NCBI RefSeq assembly: GCF_007993755.1 | Contig: NZ_CP042467.1 | Location: 4,674,001-4,738,000, forward strand | Source of the DNA: Microvenator marinus | Lineage (GTDB): Bacteria; Myxococcota_A; Bradymonadia; Bradymonadales; Bradymonadaceae | DNA length: 64,000 nucleotides | Direction of reading: 5' to 3' | Part shown: in pieces, positions 8,525 to 20,861 of the stretch | How positions within the stretch are numbered: the first letter of the stretch is position 1 | Layout: each line of letters opens with the position of its first letter | Translations under genes and position numbers: made by a program | The notes under the pieces: model-generated | Told to the model about the DNA's origin: nothing | The model's input: the letters and a program-made list of their open reading frames with translations, nothing else | Databases searched by the model: none

Positions 8525-10618
8525 ATGGCGAAAGACCTAAATCTACTGCGAAATATTGGAATTTCAGCGCATATCGACTCCGGTAAAACGACGCTCACCG
8601 AGCGCATTCTCTTTTACACGGGCCGCATCAACGCGATTCACGAAGTGCGCGGTAAAGACGGTGTCGGCGCCAAGATGGACTCGATGGATCTTGAGCGCGA
8701 AAAAGGTATTACGATTCAGTCCGCGGCGACCTACGCGACCTGGGGCAAGTACAACCTGAACGTCATCGACACTCCGGGCCACGTAGACTTCACCATCGAG
8801 GTGGAACGTGCGCTGCGCGTGCTCGACGGCGCTATCCTCGTGCTCTGCTCGGTGGCTGGGGTTCAGTCGCAGTCCATCACGGTGGACCGTCAGATGAAGC
8901 GCTACAACGTGCCTTGTATCGCGTTCGTGAATAAATGTGACCGCGCAGGTGCGGATCCGTTGCGCGTGTGCGAGCAGCTTCGCACCGACCTCGGCCATAA
9001 CTCGGTCATGATCCAGCACCCGATCGGTCTTGAGGACCGTCACGCGGGTCACGTGGACCTTCTGAACATGCGCGCTTACTACTTCGACGGCGACAACGGT
9101 GAGATCATCCGTGAAGAAGATATCCCTGCGGATCTCGTTGAAGTCTGTGAAGCACAGCGTGAAAAGCTTCTGGAAGCGCTCGCTGACCACAATGACGAGC
9201 TCGCGATGCTCTTCCTTGAGGGCGAAGAAGTCCCTTACGACCTAGCTCTCGCGACCCTTCGAAAAGCAGCGATCGCACGTAAAATTACGCCAGTCTGCTG
9301 CGGTTCTGCATATAAGAACAAAGGCATTCAGCGACTTCTCGACAAAGTCTGTGAACTCCTTCCGAGCCCGCTCGAGATTGGGTACCATGCACTTGACCAG
9401 GACAACGATGAGCAAGAGGTGCAACTCGAGCCAGTGCCTGAGAAGCCACTCGTCATGCTTGCGTTCAAACTTGAAGATGGCCGCTACGGCCAGCTCACCT
9501 ATTGCCGTGTTTACCAGGGTAAACTCGACAAAGGCGACACCATCTTCAACTGTGTGAACAACAAGAAGCACAAGGCTGGTCGTCTGGTTCAGATGCACGC
9601 CGACGAGATGCACGATGTGGAATCGGCTCAAGCCGGCGATATCGTGGCGCTCTTCGGTATCGACTGCGCCTCCGGTGATACCTTCACCGACGGCACCGTC
9701 AACTACACCATGACCTCGATGTTCGTTCCTGAGCCTGTGGTGACGCTCGCTGTGGAGCCGAAGAAGAAGGACGGCCTTGCCAACTTCTCCAAAGCCATCA
9801 ACCGCTTCTCGAAAGAAGACCCAACCTTCCGCGTCCACCGCGACGAGGAGTCAGGGCAGACCATCATCGGCGGTATGGGTGAGCTTCACCTTGAAGTCTA
9901 CATCGAGCGTATCCGTCGTGAGTACGGTGTGGAAGTTGAAGTGGGTCAGCCACAGGTTGCCTACCGCGAGGCGATTTCGTCGCGTGCAGACTTCAACTAC
10001 ACCCACAAGAAGCAGACCGGTGGTTCGGGTCAGTTCGCTCGCGTGGCTGGCTACCTCGAGCCAACTACTGAGGAAGGCGTCAACTACGAGTTCGTCAACA
10101 ATATCGTTGGTGGTGTGATTCCGAAGGAATACCAACCATCCTGCGACAAGGGCTTCCAGCAGGCCATGCAAGAAGGCGCGCTCATCGGATTCCCCGTGGT
10201 CAATATCCGTGCGTGCATCAATGACGGTCAGTTCCACCCCGTTGACTCGAGTGATATGGCGTTCCAGATCGCGTCACGCGCTGCGTTCCGCGAAGCCTAC
10301 ATGAAGGCTAACCCAATCATCCTCGAGCCGATCATGAAGGTTGTGGCTGACACCCCTGAGGAGTTCGCAGGAACCGTGCTCGGAACGCTCAACAAGCGTC
10401 GTGGTGTCATCGTGGGCAATACGTCCAAGCACGGCATCAGCTCGATCGAAGCTGAAGTTCCATTGAGCGAGATGTTCGGTTACTCCAACGAACTTCGTTC
10501 GGGTACACAAGGAAAGGCTGAATTCTCCATGGAATTCAAAAAGTACGGACCGGTTCCACGCCAGATCCAAGAGGAGTTGGTCAAGGAATACCAGGCTAAG
10601 CGCGCTGCTGGCCGCTGA
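8525..10618 (+). CDS. fusA: Translation elongation factor G, spd/mitochondrial EFG1-like
   Basis: 697 aa, the usual EF-G length. The GTPase domain shows the P-loop AHIDSGKTT (residues 15-23), the switch region [34 protein letters not shown] and NKCD. The later domains end in a normal EF-G C-terminus. It catalyses ribosomal translocation using GTP. Where canonical bacterial EF-G has HIDAGKTTTTE and ITSAAT, this protein has [11 protein letters not shown] and [19 protein letters not shown], as in mitochondrial EFG1 and the spirochaete/planctomycete/delta spdEFG1 type. The rpsL, rpsG and tuf neighbours of the str operon are absent. An AGAGGAAT ribosome-binding site lies about 12 nt upstream. A strong terminator follows at 10644-10678, so it is probably transcribed alone. 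Confidence 0.95.
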   Translation: MAKDLNLLRNIGISAHIDSGKTTLTERILFYTGRINAIHEVRGKDGVGAKMDSMDLEREKGITIQSAATYATWGKYNLNVIDTPGHVDFTIEVERALRVLDGAILVLCSVAGVQSQSITVDRQMKRYNVPCIAFVNKCDRAGADPLRVCEQLRTDLGHNSVMIQHPIGLEDRHAGHVDLLNMRAYYFDGDNGEIIREEDIPADLVEVCEAQREKLLEALADHNDELAMLFLEGEEVPYDLALATLRKAAIARKITPVCCGSAYKNKGIQRLLDKVCELLPSPLEIGYHALDQDNDEQEVQLEPVPEKPLVMLAFKLEDGRYGQLTYCRVYQGKLDKGDTIFNCVNNKKHKAGRLVQMHADEMHDVESAQAGDIVALFGIDCASGDTFTDGTVNYTMTSMFVPEPVVTLAVEPKKKDGLANFSKAINRFSKEDPTFRVHRDEESGQTIIGGMGELHLEVYIERIRREYGVEVEVGQPQVAYREAISSRADFNYTHKKQTGGSGQFARVAGYLEPTTEEGVNYEFVNNIVGGVIPKEYQPSCDKGFQQAMQEGALIGFPVVNIRACINDGQFHPVDSSDMAFQIASRAAFREAYMKANPIILEPIMKVVADTPEEFAGTVLGTLNKRRGVIVGNTSKHGISSIEAEVPLSEMFGYSNELRSGTQGKAEFSMEFKKYGPVPRQIQEELVKEYQAKRAAGR

Positions 10619-10643
10619 GCTTAGACCTACTTTCGAGATTACT

Positions 10644-10678
10644 AAAAATGACGAGGTGGAAACACCTCGTCATTTTTT
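10644..10678 (+). terminator. Intrinsic terminator of fusA
   Basis: A perfect 15-bp stem (10644-10658 with 10663-10677) encloses a GAAA tetraloop. The stem core is ATGACGAGGTG, and the right arm runs out into seven T residues. It lies 26 nt after the fusA stop. Confidence 0.95.
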
Positions 10679-10709
10679 TGTTCATGATCGAAGCACTAAC
10701 GTCAAAATA

Positions 10710-10739
10710 TTGATGTTTTTTGAAGGTTTGCCGTATTCT
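10710..10739 (+). promoter_or_regulatory. Candidate sigma-70-like promoter for the surface-protein operon
   Basis: TTGATG (10710-10715) and TATTCT (10734-10739) are separated by 18 nt in the AT-rich gap after the fusA terminator, about 100 nt upstream of the start at 10847. This is a motif match only. Confidence 0.35.
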
Positions 10740-10846
10740 AAAGTGTAGAAACTGAATACGAAAACTTTAGACGAAACTTGTAAAAGTCCCGGGGGACGCG
10801 CATTATTTTGGTCAAGAGAATAAGAAATCCAGGACCAAGGATACCC

Positions 10847-13800
10847 ATGCGGTATTTACGCGCGATGCAATTCTTTGTTGCATTGGCTCTCACGTTCGTG
10901 GGCGCTGATGTTGCATTTGCAATATGTGGTGATGGGACGCGTCAAGCGAGCGAGAACTGCGACGATGGCAATACCGTGAGCTTTGATGGGTGCGATTCGC
11001 TCTGTCAATTGGAGTACTGCGGCGACGGCATCCGGAACAACACCCCGCTTGAGACCTGCGATGACGGCAACCAGATGTCCGGTGATGGGTGCGACCATAA
11101 TTGCGAAGTCGAGATTGAGTACTCGTGTACCGGCGCACAAGGCGAGCTCTCCTCGTGTGTCAGAACATCGATTTGCGGCAACGGCACCGTGGATCCGGGC
11201 GAGGAGTGCGATGACTCGAACCTCGTCAACAATGATGGGTGTAGCGATACGTGCAAGGTTGAGTCGTGTGGCGACGGAATCGTTCAGCCAACTGAGGCCT
11301 GCGATATGTTCCAGCTCACAGGTACTCACCCGGGGTGCCTTGCTGATTGTACCGTTGGACCCGGCTATAGCTGCGCTAACGAAGTCGGTCTGCCATCGGT
11401 GTGTACCGAGGTCTGTGGTGATGGAATCCAGACCCCACGTGAAGGCTGTGATGACGGGAATCTCGTAGACGGAGATGGATGTAGCGCGATGTGCGCTGCT
11501 GAGGTGTGCGGCAATGGGTTCATCGATGCCGGCGAAGCGTGTGACGACGGAAATACGGTAGCCGGGGACGGTTGTGCTGCCGATTGTCTGACGGTTGAGC
11601 CAGGTTTTGAATGCGGCGCGTTTTGTATGCCAACTACGAGCTGCACCCCCGGAAACTTGGTCAAGTATATTGGCACGTCGGGTGTCTCTAACAGCACCTA
11701 TATTGGCAGCGATGCTGCAAACCCGTATCGAATTTTCGCGTACTACAATATCGCAGCATTCAGTTTGGCTGGGGGAGAGATTCTTTCGTTCGACAGCATT
11801 TCTGCGGAGACGGCTCCTTTGCGCGCCAGAATTTGGATGGCTAGTTCCGATTCTTTAAGTAACCGAACGAGCCCATGGACGCTCGTGGTGGACGATTACA
11901 CGATGCCTCATAACGGGGATACAAAGCTTCGAAACTTCGACCTCCGGTTTCCTGTGACGGGTGCATACTCGCACGCGGGTGGATACCTCTTGATGAGATG
12001 GGAAATCATTCAAGGTGGCCACACGGTAAGGCCGGGATTGAACTCCTACTTCGAGGGGAGTTGGAAAGACGCTGACGGTGTTGAGGATGCGGCGCTCACT
12101 GCCCCTGGCTGGGATTCTCTGATGTCATCGAGTTACGCCCTGGAGTTCGTCATCCGAACCGGGCCAACGCCGTGTTTTGACTACGAGGCAGTTGGGGGTT
12201 GTGGTGGCAATCAAAAGGCTACGTGCGATGCCGCGACCTTGAGCTGCAAGCCCCCGTCGGCCGAACTTTGTTCCGACGCGACGCGAAACTGTGGTTGCGG
12301 TTCCGGTACATGCTCGGATTGTGAGTCGCAGACGCGCTGGAATCTATTTAACTATTTCGACTGCGTCGATGGAGTCTATTTCACATACCAGCGACTCGCC
12401 TACTACGAGTACAGTTGCTACGAGTCGACCACCAGCAGGTTCTGTTCCACGAACACAACAAGTGGAGGCTCATTTACCTCGTACACCCTCCCAAGCTTCG
12501 ATTTTGTGGGATGCCGCGACGGTGATATCTGTACTCAGGATACTTGCACGAGTACGTCATGTGTGAACTCAGAGGTTCCCGCGGTGGCATGTTATGACGG
12601 CACTTCGGGCACCCAGGGCGTTGGGGCATGCGCCGACGGTTTGGAATACTGCCGCGATCCCGGTGTTTGTGCCGGTCAGGTTTTGCCCGCCGCAGAGGTC
12701 TGTGACGGCATCGACAACGATTGTAACGCCGTCACCGACGACGACCCCGACGCCTCGTTGACCTGTGACGATGGAAACGCAGCCACCGCAGATTCATGCG
12801 CGACCGGAACCTGCCAAAACGTACTCGTCTGCACCCAGACGGATACAGATTGTGGGACCACGACCTCATGCGAGAACTGTAATCTGCAGGACGGTTGGTA
12901 CAACGTTGGAACACCTTACGCGTGCTGCTCAGGCGGTGGGCAATCGTGCGACTGCCAGGATGAGGAATACCGAGACTACTACTGTAACGCCGGAACCTGC
13001 TTTGCCGTTGTGACGGCTACCAACGTTCAACAAACGGGGTGCACCACGTGCGATGACGCGAACCTCTGCACGGACGACTTCTGCAACGCCGGCACGGGAG
13101 CCTGCGATGCGACCAACAACACGTTCTCGCAAGCGTGTTACACAGGCCCTGCAGGCACCGAGGGTGTTGGTCCGTGTGTGGCCGGCACCGAAACCTGCAG
13201 CGGTGGTGTGATGGGCGCGTGTACCGATGTCACGCCTTCGGTAGAATCCTGCGATGGCTTTGATAACGACTGCAACAACTTGATCGACGATGGGCTCGCC
13301 GACAACGACTGCCCGCTTGGTCAGGCGTGCCACGCCGGCGCGTGTTTCGACCAGTGTGTAGATACACCGGATTGCCCCGCTCAAACGTGTTTCGACGACT
13401 CGTTCGTCTGTCTGGACAACGAACCATGCAACTCCGTGACATGTCCTGGCGCCAATATCTGTTACGAGGGCGCATGCTACCCGGGATGTAACTCGGATAT
13501 CGACTGTACCCAGGCCGATACGCGCTGCTACCAATCACAACGCTGTCTGCAGGCCGGCCAAAAGTGCCGAAACGTCCAGTGTCCTGTGGGCGAAACCTGC
13601 CGTGAAGGTGGCTGCTACGAGCCCTGCGCGGTCACCGCGGACTGCTCAGACATGAACGCCGAGTGTTATGACGGCTACTGCATGACCACGCCATGCGGCG
13701 GAATCGATTGCCTCATGGACGAGGTATGCTGGCAGGCAAACTGCTTTGAGAGCTGCCTCGTCGACGACGATTGCTCCGACCCATCCCACGCATGTTGGGA

Positions 13801-16800
13801 CGCCACACGCTGCGCGCCTGCCGCTGATCCGTGCTCCAACGTCATCTGCCCCGAAGGCGAGTTCTGCTATGGCGGCTCATGCTTTGTGGATTGTACCCAG
13901 AACGTGGACTGCACGGACCCCGGCCACGCCTGCTACGACGCCGCTCGCTGCGCAACAGACGCCTGTGACGGCGTTCAATGCCCAACCGGCACCGGATGCT
14001 TTGGCGGAAACTGCTTCGACCTCTGCGCCTCCGACGTAGACTGCACCGACCCCGGTGATATCTGTTTCGAGAACTTCTGTATGACTGACGCCTGCGAGAG
14101 CGTTCAATGCCCCGAAGGCATGAGCTGCTATCTTGGCGGCTGCTTTGACCCATGCGCCTCAAACGCCGACTGCACCGACCCCACCCACGAGTGCTATAAC
14201 GGACTCTGCGCCTCCGACCCGTGCACCGGAACCCTTTGTCCTGTGGGCGAATCCTGTTGGGGCGGCTATTGCTTTGTAGACTGTGACTTGAACCCAGATT
14301 GCTCCACGGTGAGCATGACCGCCTTGTGTTGGAACGAAGACCGCTGCTCAGACGACGTCTGTGCAAACGTCGCGTGCCCCGTGGACGATATCTGTTACGG
14401 CGGCGCGTGCTTTGAGACCTGTGGCGAAACCGCCGATTGTTCAGACCCTACCCACGCCTGCTACGACGGCCGATGTACCTCAGAGGCCTGCGCGGGAGTT
14501 CAATGCCCGCAGGGCGATATCTGCTACGCCGGAACCTGCTTTGAGTCCTGTGCTGGCGGCGCTGTGTGCTCGGACCCGACCCATAGCTGTTTTGATGATC
14601 GATGCGCGGCAGACGATTGTGCCGGCGTTCAATGCCCAACGGACAACGTCTGCTACGGCGGCGCCTGTTTTGAGTCTTGTGGGTCCACCATCGACTGCTC
14701 CGATCCAAGCCATATTTGCTTCGACTCGCGCTGCCAGGACCCTTGCGCCGGTACCACATGCGGCGGCGGTGAGACCTGCTACGCCGGAACTTGCTACGAG
14801 ACCTGCAACGTAGACGCTGACTGCTCCGACCGAGACTCTATCTGCTTTGACGAGCGATGCGTGAGCCCTGAAGATCCTGCATGTGATGGCGTAAACTGCC
14901 CAACCGGCGAGGCCTGTTACGGCGGAACCTGCTACGAGAGCTGCGGAACCGATGCCGATTGCTCCGATCCAAACTCGATTTGCTACGGCGATGTCTGCCT
15001 CGCCACCGATTGCGGAAGCACTCGATGCCGCGCGGGCGAGGTCTGCTTTGGTGGGGCGTGTTTCGCGGAATGTGGTGATGATGCCGACTGCTCCGACCCA
15101 TCACACGCATGCTACGACGGCCGCTGCGCGAACAGTGCGTGTGAGGCCATCGCGACCGACCTGATTACGGATTATAACGCGAACCACCCGTTCAAGAACC
15201 TCGGCCACCGTCTCAATGCCTCGCAGCTCTCCTCACCCGCTGTTTGGCCACGGCCTTACACCCAACCGGGAACGAGTTTTGACGATTGGGTGCAACTTCC
15301 AGATGCTACCGCCGTTTCGGCCGCTCGAGACGTGCTCCAAAAGTCTAAAGCACGCGTGATCTTCTTCCTCGATGAGGGCAACAAGAAGTACTACATCTGG
15401 CTCGCTCACGGTGACGACGACCCCGCCCAAGGCTACGCCGAGGTCACCTACTCAATTCGTTTCCTCAACGAGGACCCAAGCGTGGTCTTGATGGATGACC
15501 GAGACCGTGAAGGCTACACCATCGCGCCAAAACACGGGAACGAAACTCAAGTGCAGGTCTTCATCAACTCCGTGGCTGGCACTACCGGAGGTATCGCGTT
15601 TGAGATGCCAGCGGATAAGCCATGGCAGGCTGAAATCAACTCGCAATTCTCCGGCGATATCGTCGCCTGGGAAGTCATGAACGGCGAGCGCAACAAGCCT
15701 ATCAAAGTGGCGCGGCGCGACGAGACATTGACCATTGGCGTGGTCCCGCTGGAGTACAACTCCTTCGATCCGGCCTCCGGATTTGAATGCGATACGTACC
15801 GTCCCGGAATCTGTGGACGTGGCTCATTGCATCAGTGTACCAATTGGCAAATGCGCTGCTTCAATTCCGTCAATGCCGCGGCCTTCGAAGTGTGTGATGG
15901 CGTGGACAACACCTGTGATGGGCGCGTGGACGCTCTGGACGACCTCCGAGTCCCCATGCTCTACACCCGTCAGTGGGATATACAGCGCTGGCGCGTTTGG
16001 CCGACATTCGACTCGAACCAGACCATCAACGATTGGGTGAGGCGTCGCACACGAAGCGGTGATAACCGCCTCGGCTACACCGACGCACGCCAGATTGACG
16101 GGTCTTCGTTCCAGCGAGTTCGGCAGGTCAATCTTGCGGCGCATCGCCATCTGCCTACTGGCCAAATCTCAACGCCCGTCTTCATTGGTGCTTACAGCGA
16201 CGACGACGATGACGAGGATGACTTTGGAGGACGTGATGTCAAGATGGGGGTGAGGGCGCTGGGAACCACGCCTTTGGAACGCTCGTTTGTGGCCTGGTAC
16301 GACGACCGTCCACCGGCGAGCACAAGCGACAAAGTCTTGAAGCGTTTTGAGTCCTCAAATGGTCGCTACGACGCGGATTTCAAAATCGAGGAGTTCGGTA
16401 ACGACCGAATCGAGTCCGATACATGGGCGCCACGGCCCTTGTGGAACGCCTATTTCCTCAATCCGATCGAATATCGAATCGTCTACACCGACATGATCTG
16501 GCGCTATGCATGGAGGCGTGTACAGCCCGGTCTTCCAAAGTCGGATTTGAACCGTGCTGCTGGTCTTCAGGTCAGAACCGAAAGCGCGCCTATCGACGAA
16601 GCCTTCTGTATCAGCGACCAGGTTACCGAAGATGGGTGCCGAATCGGTGTCTATATCTGTACCGCAAACGGGATTCAGTGCTCGGCGCCAGACGCCGCCA
16701 TTTGTAGCAGAGGCTGCACCGACGGTGATGGCGACGGACACGATGACTTTGACCCGGTCTTCTGTCCCGACGGGACCGACTGCGACGACGACGACCGGTT

Positions 16801-17008
16801 CACCTACCCGGGCGCACCAGAAATCTGCAACGGCCGCGATAACTCCTGTGACGGAGAACCCGACCAGACGGCGTCGGGTTGCCCGGACGGTCAAGCGTCT
16901 TGCGGTCCCGAAGAATGTGGGTTCCGAAATGTCTGTGTGTGCCCAGAGGGTCCAGAACTCCCAGGAGACCCGGTCAGCAAGTGTTTCTGCGGGGAGGGCC
17001 TTCAATGA
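10847..17008 (+). CDS. Giant secreted cysteine-rich repeat protein (DUF4215, MopE-like motifs)
   Basis: 2053 aa from the ATG at 10847, which has AAGGAT at a suitable distance and starts a signal peptide ([17 protein letters not shown]..., cleavage near AFA/I). A TTG at 10808 is possible but adds a basic stretch. Residues about 26-265 hold six DUF4215 units (CGDG...E.CDDGN...DGC...C). A non-Cys beta domain of about 180 residues follows. MopE-like motifs ([44 protein letters not shown]) occur at four places. The centre is an array of about thirteen 44-residue Cys units (13427-15138). The C-terminal third mixes a unique domain with an acidic DDDDDEDDF run. MopE-type proteins bind copper and calcium at the cell surface; that role is not shown here. 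The last codon overlaps the next gene (ATGA), so the two giant proteins are translationally coupled. Confidence 0.85.
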   Translation: MRYLRAMQFFVALALTFVGADVAFAICGDGTRQASENCDDGNTVSFDGCDSLCQLEYCGDGIRNNTPLETCDDGNQMSGDGCDHNCEVEIEYSCTGAQGELSSCVRTSICGNGTVDPGEECDDSNLVNNDGCSDTCKVESCGDGIVQPTEACDMFQLTGTHPGCLADCTVGPGYSCANEVGLPSVCTEVCGDGIQTPREGCDDGNLVDGDGCSAMCAAEVCGNGFIDAGEACDDGNTVAGDGCAADCLTVEPGFECGAFCMPTTSCTPGNLVKYIGTSGVSNSTYIGSDAANPYRIFAYYNIAAFSLAGGEILSFDSISAETAPLRARIWMASSDSLSNRTSPWTLVVDDYTMPHNGDTKLRNFDLRFPVTGAYSHAGGYLLMRWEIIQGGHTVRPGLNSYFEGSWKDADGVEDAALTAPGWDSLMSSSYALEFVIRTGPTPCFDYEAVGGCGGNQKATCDAATLSCKPPSAELCSDATRNCGCGSGTCSDCESQTRWNLFNYFDCVDGVYFTYQRLAYYEYSCYESTTSRFCSTNTTSGGSFTSYTLPSFDFVGCRDGDICTQDTCTSTSCVNSEVPAVACYDGTSGTQGVGACADGLEYCRDPGVCAGQVLPAAEVCDGIDNDCNAVTDDDPDASLTCDDGNAATADSCATGTCQNVLVCTQTDTDCGTTTSCENCNLQDGWYNVGTPYACCSGGGQSCDCQDEEYRDYYCNAGTCFAVVTATNVQQTGCTTCDDANLCTDDFCNAGTGACDATNNTFSQACYTGPAGTEGVGPCVAGTETCSGGVMGACTDVTPSVESCDGFDNDCNNLIDDGLADNDCPLGQACHAGACFDQCVDTPDCPAQTCFDDSFVCLDNEPCNSVTCPGANICYEGACYPGCNSDIDCTQADTRCYQSQRCLQAGQKCRNVQCPVGETCREGGCYEPCAVTADCSDMNAECYDGYCMTTPCGGIDCLMDEVCWQANCFESCLVDDDCSDPSHACWDATRCAPAADPCSNVICPEGEFCYGGSCFVDCTQNVDCTDPGHACYDAARCATDACDGVQCPTGTGCFGGNCFDLCASDVDCTDPGDICFENFCMTDACESVQCPEGMSCYLGGCFDPCASNADCTDPTHECYNGLCASDPCTGTLCPVGESCWGGYCFVDCDLNPDCSTVSMTALCWNEDRCSDDVCANVACPVDDICYGGACFETCGETADCSDPTHACYDGRCTSEACAGVQCPQGDICYAGTCFESCAGGAVCSDPTHSCFDDRCAADDCAGVQCPTDNVCYGGACFESCGSTIDCSDPSHICFDSRCQDPCAGTTCGGGETCYAGTCYETCNVDADCSDRDSICFDERCVSPEDPACDGVNCPTGEACYGGTCYESCGTDADCSDPNSICYGDVCLATDCGSTRCRAGEVCFGGACFAECGDDADCSDPSHACYDGRCANSACEAIATDLITDYNANHPFKNLGHRLNASQLSSPAVWPRPYTQPGTSFDDWVQLPDATAVSAARDVLQKSKARVIFFLDEGNKKYYIWLAHGDDDPAQGYAEVTYSIRFLNEDPSVVLMDDRDREGYTIAPKHGNETQVQVFINSVAGTTGGIAFEMPADKPWQAEINSQFSGDIVAWEVMNGERNKPIKVARRDETLTIGVVPLEYNSFDPASGFECDTYRPGICGRGSLHQCTNWQMRCFNSVNAAAFEVCDGVDNTCDGRVDALDDLRVPMLYTRQWDIQRWRVWPTFDSNQTINDWVRRRTRSGDNRLGYTDARQIDGSSFQRVRQVNLAAHRHLPTGQISTPVFIGAYSDDDDDEDDFGGRDVKMGVRALGTTPLERSFVAWYDDRPPASTSDKVLKRFESSNGRYDADFKIEEFGNDRIESDTWAPRPLWNAYFLNPIEYRIVYTDMIWRYAWRRVQPGLPKSDLNRAAGLQVRTESAPIDEAFCISDQVTEDGCRIGVYICTANGIQCSAPDAAICSRGCTDGDGDGHDDFDPVFCPDGTDCDDDDRFTYPGAPEICNGRDNSCDGEPDQTASGCPDGQASCGPEECGFRNVCVCPEGPELPGDPVSKCFCGEGLQ
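13427..15138 (+). repeat. Tandem array of about thirteen 44-residue cysteine-rich units within the coding region
   Basis: Units follow the pattern C.GVQCP.G..CYGG.CFESC..D.DCSDP.HACYD.RC, about 131 bp each, with a degenerate lead-in copy from about 13306. Spacing between Cys residues is nearly constant. Units 4-6 and 8-10 are the most alike, and units 3, 7 and 11 have small insertions before the next unit. The copies differ at many DNA positions, so the array is old rather than freshly expanded. Confidence 0.9.
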
Positions 17009-20000
17009 GAATTACGGCTCTACTCACAGCACTTCTGATTTTTGCAGGGTGCGAAGACACCCCCGACGTGTCCCAAAAAGCTCCAGATGAAGTTACTAGG
17101 TCTCAGGCGATCACAAACCTGGAGTCGATCTTGACGCTCAATGGCGCTCAGAATACCGACGAGCTCGGGGCGAGCGCGGTAATATTTGGGACTCGGGCGT
17201 ATATTGGGGCACCCGGGGCAGGCATTGTTGCGGTTTATGAACGCGGGTCAATCGGGACGTGGGCACAAGTTCAGACTATCCAGGCGCCGAATGCATCTGC
17301 AAATGCACGCTTCGGACACGCCGTAGCTGCATCGCAAGATTGGCTCGTGGTCGGAGCCCCAGGGGATTCCGAAGGTGGTCTGGACGCTGGCGCCATCTAC
17401 CTTTTCTCGCGCTCAAATCTAAACTTTGTGAGAAAAACCACGGCATTAGGACCGGGCCAAAAGCTCGGAACCAGCGTGTTTGCGGGGGCAGACGTCTATG
17501 GAGGCGGAGCACCCGAGGCGAACGCTCGTGGAAACCTCTACGTCGAGACTCAAGACCCTCAAACCTTCGATTGGGGGCTCGCCGTTTCAACTTCACAGCT
17601 CTCACAGACTAACGAGCGCCTTGGCGCCTCGGTGGTCTACGACCCGCTAAGCGACACCATCATTGCCGGAATGCCAGGGCGTGCGTCCTCAAAGGGCGCC
17701 TTTGTGGCGTTTGAAAGAGTCATAGTGGAAGACCCGAACGAGCCCGAACCACTACCCGCAGAATGGCCGGCCTTCGCTGAGTTTGAGGCACAATCAAGCG
17801 GGGCATCGGACCGAGTTGCCGAAGCTTTGGCCTTGGACGGCCAAGTCTTGGTAGCCGGAGCTCCGGGGGCCTCCAGGGCTCATATTTTCACGTGGTCAAA
17901 GCCACAGGCTACCTGGGTCAAAGAACTCAGCGGTGCGGCGAATACCGGGTTCGGAAGCTCCGTTGCCGCACGCGGATCAAGAGTCGCCGTGGGAAGACCG
18001 CTCGCGACCCCACGAGGAAACGTGGAGATTTTTGGACGCGATATCGGGGGCGCTAGCAACTGGGGGCTCGAACACTCTCAATCCGAGAACGGCTCCGTGG
18101 TCTATGGCGCCGGACTTTTTTACGGCTCCAAACTCGTGGTCGGGGCGCCAGGGCAGGGCGGAAACGTCTATATCTACGATGTGCCTTCGGTTCCGACTGC
18201 CCTTGATGATGCCTATACCACAAGCGGGTTTGGCGTTTACTCGATCGGGGCACCCGGAGTGCTCGGCAATGATACCGATCCAGAAGGTGACCCTCTGAGC
18301 GCGACGCTCGTGCAGACGGCGTCCAACGGCACGCTTACGCTCAACGCCAACGGGAGCTTTATCTACACACCGAGCCAGGGATTCAGCGGTCAAGACTCCT
18401 TCACGTATACGGCCACAGATGGGCAGGGGACCTCAAATGTGGCCACGGTCACCATCACGACGCCCGCACTGAATCAGCCTCCGGTAGCCGTGGACGATAA
18501 CGCCCAAACTACCCTCAACGCGTCCGTGCTCATCGATGTTCTTGCAAACGACACAGACCCCGAAAACGACCCGCTCACGCTCACGAGCGTCAATGCGGGC
18601 CAAAACGGAACCACGCAGATCGAGAACGGTCAGGTCCGCTACATTCCCGGGTTCAATTTCACCGGGCAGGACACGTTCACATACCTTGTCAGTGCGGACG
18701 GTGGATTTGACCAGGCCACGGTCACCGTGACCATTGAAACCGGCAACCGAGCTCCCGTAGCTAACGCCGACAATATCAACACGCTTGAGGATACCCCGGT
18801 CACGTTCGACCCTCTGGACAACGATACGGACCCTGATCAAGACCAGCTGAATTTGGTCTCGGTGACCGGCGCCACCAAAGGCTCCATCGCCATCCAAAGT
18901 GGCAGCGTCGTCTACACTCCAAATCCTAACGTTTCGGGTACAGATACGTTTGAATACCGCGTCTCCGATGGCCAGTTGGAATCCGTGGGACAAATCGTGG
19001 TGGCCATCGCCGAGGTCCCTGACCCACCCGTGACCGTGGCAGACGAAATCAACGTCTCTGAAAACACCTCCATTACCATCGATGTTCTAGCGAACGACTC
19101 AGACCCGGAAGGCGGTGATCTGGTGGTGTCTCAGGTTACGCAGCCTGCCAATGGAACGGCTCAGATCGTCAACAATACCGTCGAATACGTTCCGAACTCT
19201 CACTACTGGGGCACGGATTCCTTCAGCTACACCGCGCAGGACCCAAGTGGACGTTTTGCAAGCGCTACCGTGACCGTCACGGTCTTGCGCGTGAACTCGG
19301 TGCCAGTCTGGATTGCACCTACACCCAACAGACCAATCGACCATATCGCAGGACTTCCTCTCAGAATCATCGTGGCTGCTCGAGACGACGACCCCGAAGA
19401 CACAGTGGTCTATGCGTTGGCGAACAAGCCTGCGGCCGCCACCTTTGATGCGGCCACCGGAGTTTTTGAATGGCAGACGGGTTTGCAAAATACAAACGTA
19501 CTGATGACCTTCTCCGCCGCTGACAACGACATCACCATCACGCGTGAGGTCCAGGTAAGGCTCAGCTTCGAAGACCGCGATCTCGACGGCCTCCCCGATG
19601 AATGGGAGATTCAGGTCGGCCTCGACCCCAACGACTCCGATTCCGACGGCGACGGTATTAGCGACAAAGAAGAGGTAGGACCAGATCTCTCAAACCCGAG
19701 AGACACGGACGATGACAGTACCATCGACGCACTCGATCTCGACTCAGATGATGACGGCCTTCTCGATGCCGAAGAAGGCCTGGTCGACACGGATGGCGAC
19801 GGCATTCCGAACTACCGAGATTTCGACTCGGATGATGACGGCGTGCAAGATGCGGATGATAACTGCCCGCTAGACCAGAACGAAGACCAAGCTGATCTCG
19901 ATGGCGATGGTGTGGGAGATCTCTGTGATGACGACAGAGACGGCGATGGCATCTCCAATGCTCGAGAACTCGAGTGGAACACCGACCCGGATAACCCAGA

Positions 20001-20802
20001 CACGGATGGCGATTTGATCACCGACGGACAAGAGTGGGGTCTTGGCCAAGCGCCTCGCGACACTGACGGCGACCAGGTTCCGGATGTGCTCGACCTCGAC
20101 TCCGATGACGATACCGTCCCTGACTCAGAAGAAGCCGGGGATTCTGATCTGGCCACACCGCCGATCGATTCGGATTCGGACGGCATTCCGGACTTCATCG
20201 ACGCGGATTCGGATAACGACGGCATCACCGATGGTTTCGATAATTGCAGGACCGTCTTCAATCCTGATCAAATCGACGCGGATGAGAACGGCATCGGGGA
20301 TACGTGTGATCCCGATGTCGCCGACGAAGACGAAGATGGGATCGCCGATCTCGTAGATAACTGTCCTTCAACGCCGAATATGGATCAGACGGACTCGGAC
20401 GGCGACGACCTCGGCGATGTGTGCGACGATGACCGCGACGGTGATGGCGTGCCTAACGACGCTGATAACTGCCCAGATGCTCCGAATTCAGACCAAGAAG
20501 ACATGGATCAAGATGGGATCGGTGATGTTTGTGATGATGACAGGGACGGGGACTCCATTCCCAATCAGACTGACAATTGCCCCGGAATTTCTAATCCAAA
20601 TCAGATAGATACGGATGAGGACGGCCGTGGGGACGCCTGCACAGACGTGACGGTGCCGGGCGGGCCGCTCGAAGAGGAAGAGGAGGCCGGTTGTTCGGGC
20701 TGTTCGAGTGGTGCTGCCCCTTATATCTGGCCGATTCTTCTGGGTTTCTGGCTCTGGAAGCCAAGAAGTCGAAAAACTAAGAAAAAAACACTTGCAACTT
20801 AA
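17005..20802 (+). CDS. Surface lipoprotein: FG-GAP propeller, four cadherin-like repeats, TSP3 repeats, MYXO-CTERM-like tail
   Basis: 1265 aa. The ATG at 17005 overlaps the previous stop, has GGGGAGG about 7 nt upstream and starts a lipoprotein signal ([16 protein letters not shown]). Residues about 45-400 contain repeated VVGAPG-type blades (IGAPG, VVGAPGD, AGMPGR, AGAPGA, VVGAPGQ), as in FG-GAP/integrin-alpha propellers. Residues about 400-760 hold four cadherin-like/VCBS units marked by NDTDPE.DPL and TFTYL..DG. An Ig-like segment follows, then many calcium-binding thrombospondin type 3 units (DSDGDGI.D..DNCP) from about 860 to 1210. The C-terminus GCSGCSSG, a hydrophobic helix and a [10 protein letters not shown] tail look like a MYXO-CTERM-type sorting signal. 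An adhesin or surface-structure role together with the preceding Cys-rich protein is inferred. Confidence 0.85.
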   Translation: MRITALLTALLIFAGCEDTPDVSQKAPDEVTRSQAITNLESILTLNGAQNTDELGASAVIFGTRAYIGAPGAGIVAVYERGSIGTWAQVQTIQAPNASANARFGHAVAASQDWLVVGAPGDSEGGLDAGAIYLFSRSNLNFVRKTTALGPGQKLGTSVFAGADVYGGGAPEANARGNLYVETQDPQTFDWGLAVSTSQLSQTNERLGASVVYDPLSDTIIAGMPGRASSKGAFVAFERVIVEDPNEPEPLPAEWPAFAEFEAQSSGASDRVAEALALDGQVLVAGAPGASRAHIFTWSKPQATWVKELSGAANTGFGSSVAARGSRVAVGRPLATPRGNVEIFGRDIGGASNWGLEHSQSENGSVVYGAGLFYGSKLVVGAPGQGGNVYIYDVPSVPTALDDAYTTSGFGVYSIGAPGVLGNDTDPEGDPLSATLVQTASNGTLTLNANGSFIYTPSQGFSGQDSFTYTATDGQGTSNVATVTITTPALNQPPVAVDDNAQTTLNASVLIDVLANDTDPENDPLTLTSVNAGQNGTTQIENGQVRYIPGFNFTGQDTFTYLVSADGGFDQATVTVTIETGNRAPVANADNINTLEDTPVTFDPLDNDTDPDQDQLNLVSVTGATKGSIAIQSGSVVYTPNPNVSGTDTFEYRVSDGQLESVGQIVVAIAEVPDPPVTVADEINVSENTSITIDVLANDSDPEGGDLVVSQVTQPANGTAQIVNNTVEYVPNSHYWGTDSFSYTAQDPSGRFASATVTVTVLRVNSVPVWIAPTPNRPIDHIAGLPLRIIVAARDDDPEDTVVYALANKPAAATFDAATGVFEWQTGLQNTNVLMTFSAADNDITITREVQVRLSFEDRDLDGLPDEWEIQVGLDPNDSDSDGDGISDKEEVGPDLSNPRDTDDDSTIDALDLDSDDDGLLDAEEGLVDTDGDGIPNYRDFDSDDDGVQDADDNCPLDQNEDQADLDGDGVGDLCDDDRDGDGISNARELEWNTDPDNPDTDGDLITDGQEWGLGQAPRDTDGDQVPDVLDLDSDDDTVPDSEEAGDSDLATPPIDSDSDGIPDFIDADSDNDGITDGFDNCRTVFNPDQIDADENGIGDTCDPDVADEDEDGIADLVDNCPSTPNMDQTDSDGDDLGDVCDDDRDGDGVPNDADNCPDAPNSDQEDMDQDGIGDVCDDDRDGDSIPNQTDNCPGISNPNQIDTDEDGRGDACTDVTVPGGPLEEEEEAGCSGCSSGAAPYIWPILLGFWLWKPRSRKTKKKTLAT

Positions 20803-20820
20803 GAGTTCCTTCCATACTAT
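20792..20820 (+). promoter_or_regulatory. Sigma-70-like promoter of rpmG-rpsR
   Basis: TTGCAA (20792-20797), a 17-nt spacer and TACTAT (20815-20820). The -35 box lies inside the last codons of the preceding gene. Transcription would start near 20827, about 35 nt upstream of rpmG. Confidence 0.6.
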
Positions 20821-20826
20821 CCGGCG

Positions 20827-20843
20827 CCCTGCCCACTGCAGGG
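20827..20843 (+). other. Short hairpin in the rpmG 5' leader
   Basis: CCCTGC and GCAGGG can pair around a 5-nt loop. The stem begins where the transcript is predicted to start and ends 7 nt before the AGAGG ribosome-binding site. No T run follows, so it is not a terminator. It could stabilise the mRNA or serve autoregulation, but neither is shown. Confidence 0.3.
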
Positions 20844-20861
20844 TCTGTGAAGAGGTGTATG

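Noticed and set aside
13306-15138. Regular DNA repeat that could be taken for a CRISPR array
   Set aside because: Repeat units are coding, differ at many positions, and contain no constant short repeat with unique spacers.
16879-17004. Upstream extension of the 1265-aa protein
   Set aside because: It lies in another frame of the preceding gene; the ATG at 17005 has a strong ribosome-binding site and starts a lipoprotein signal.
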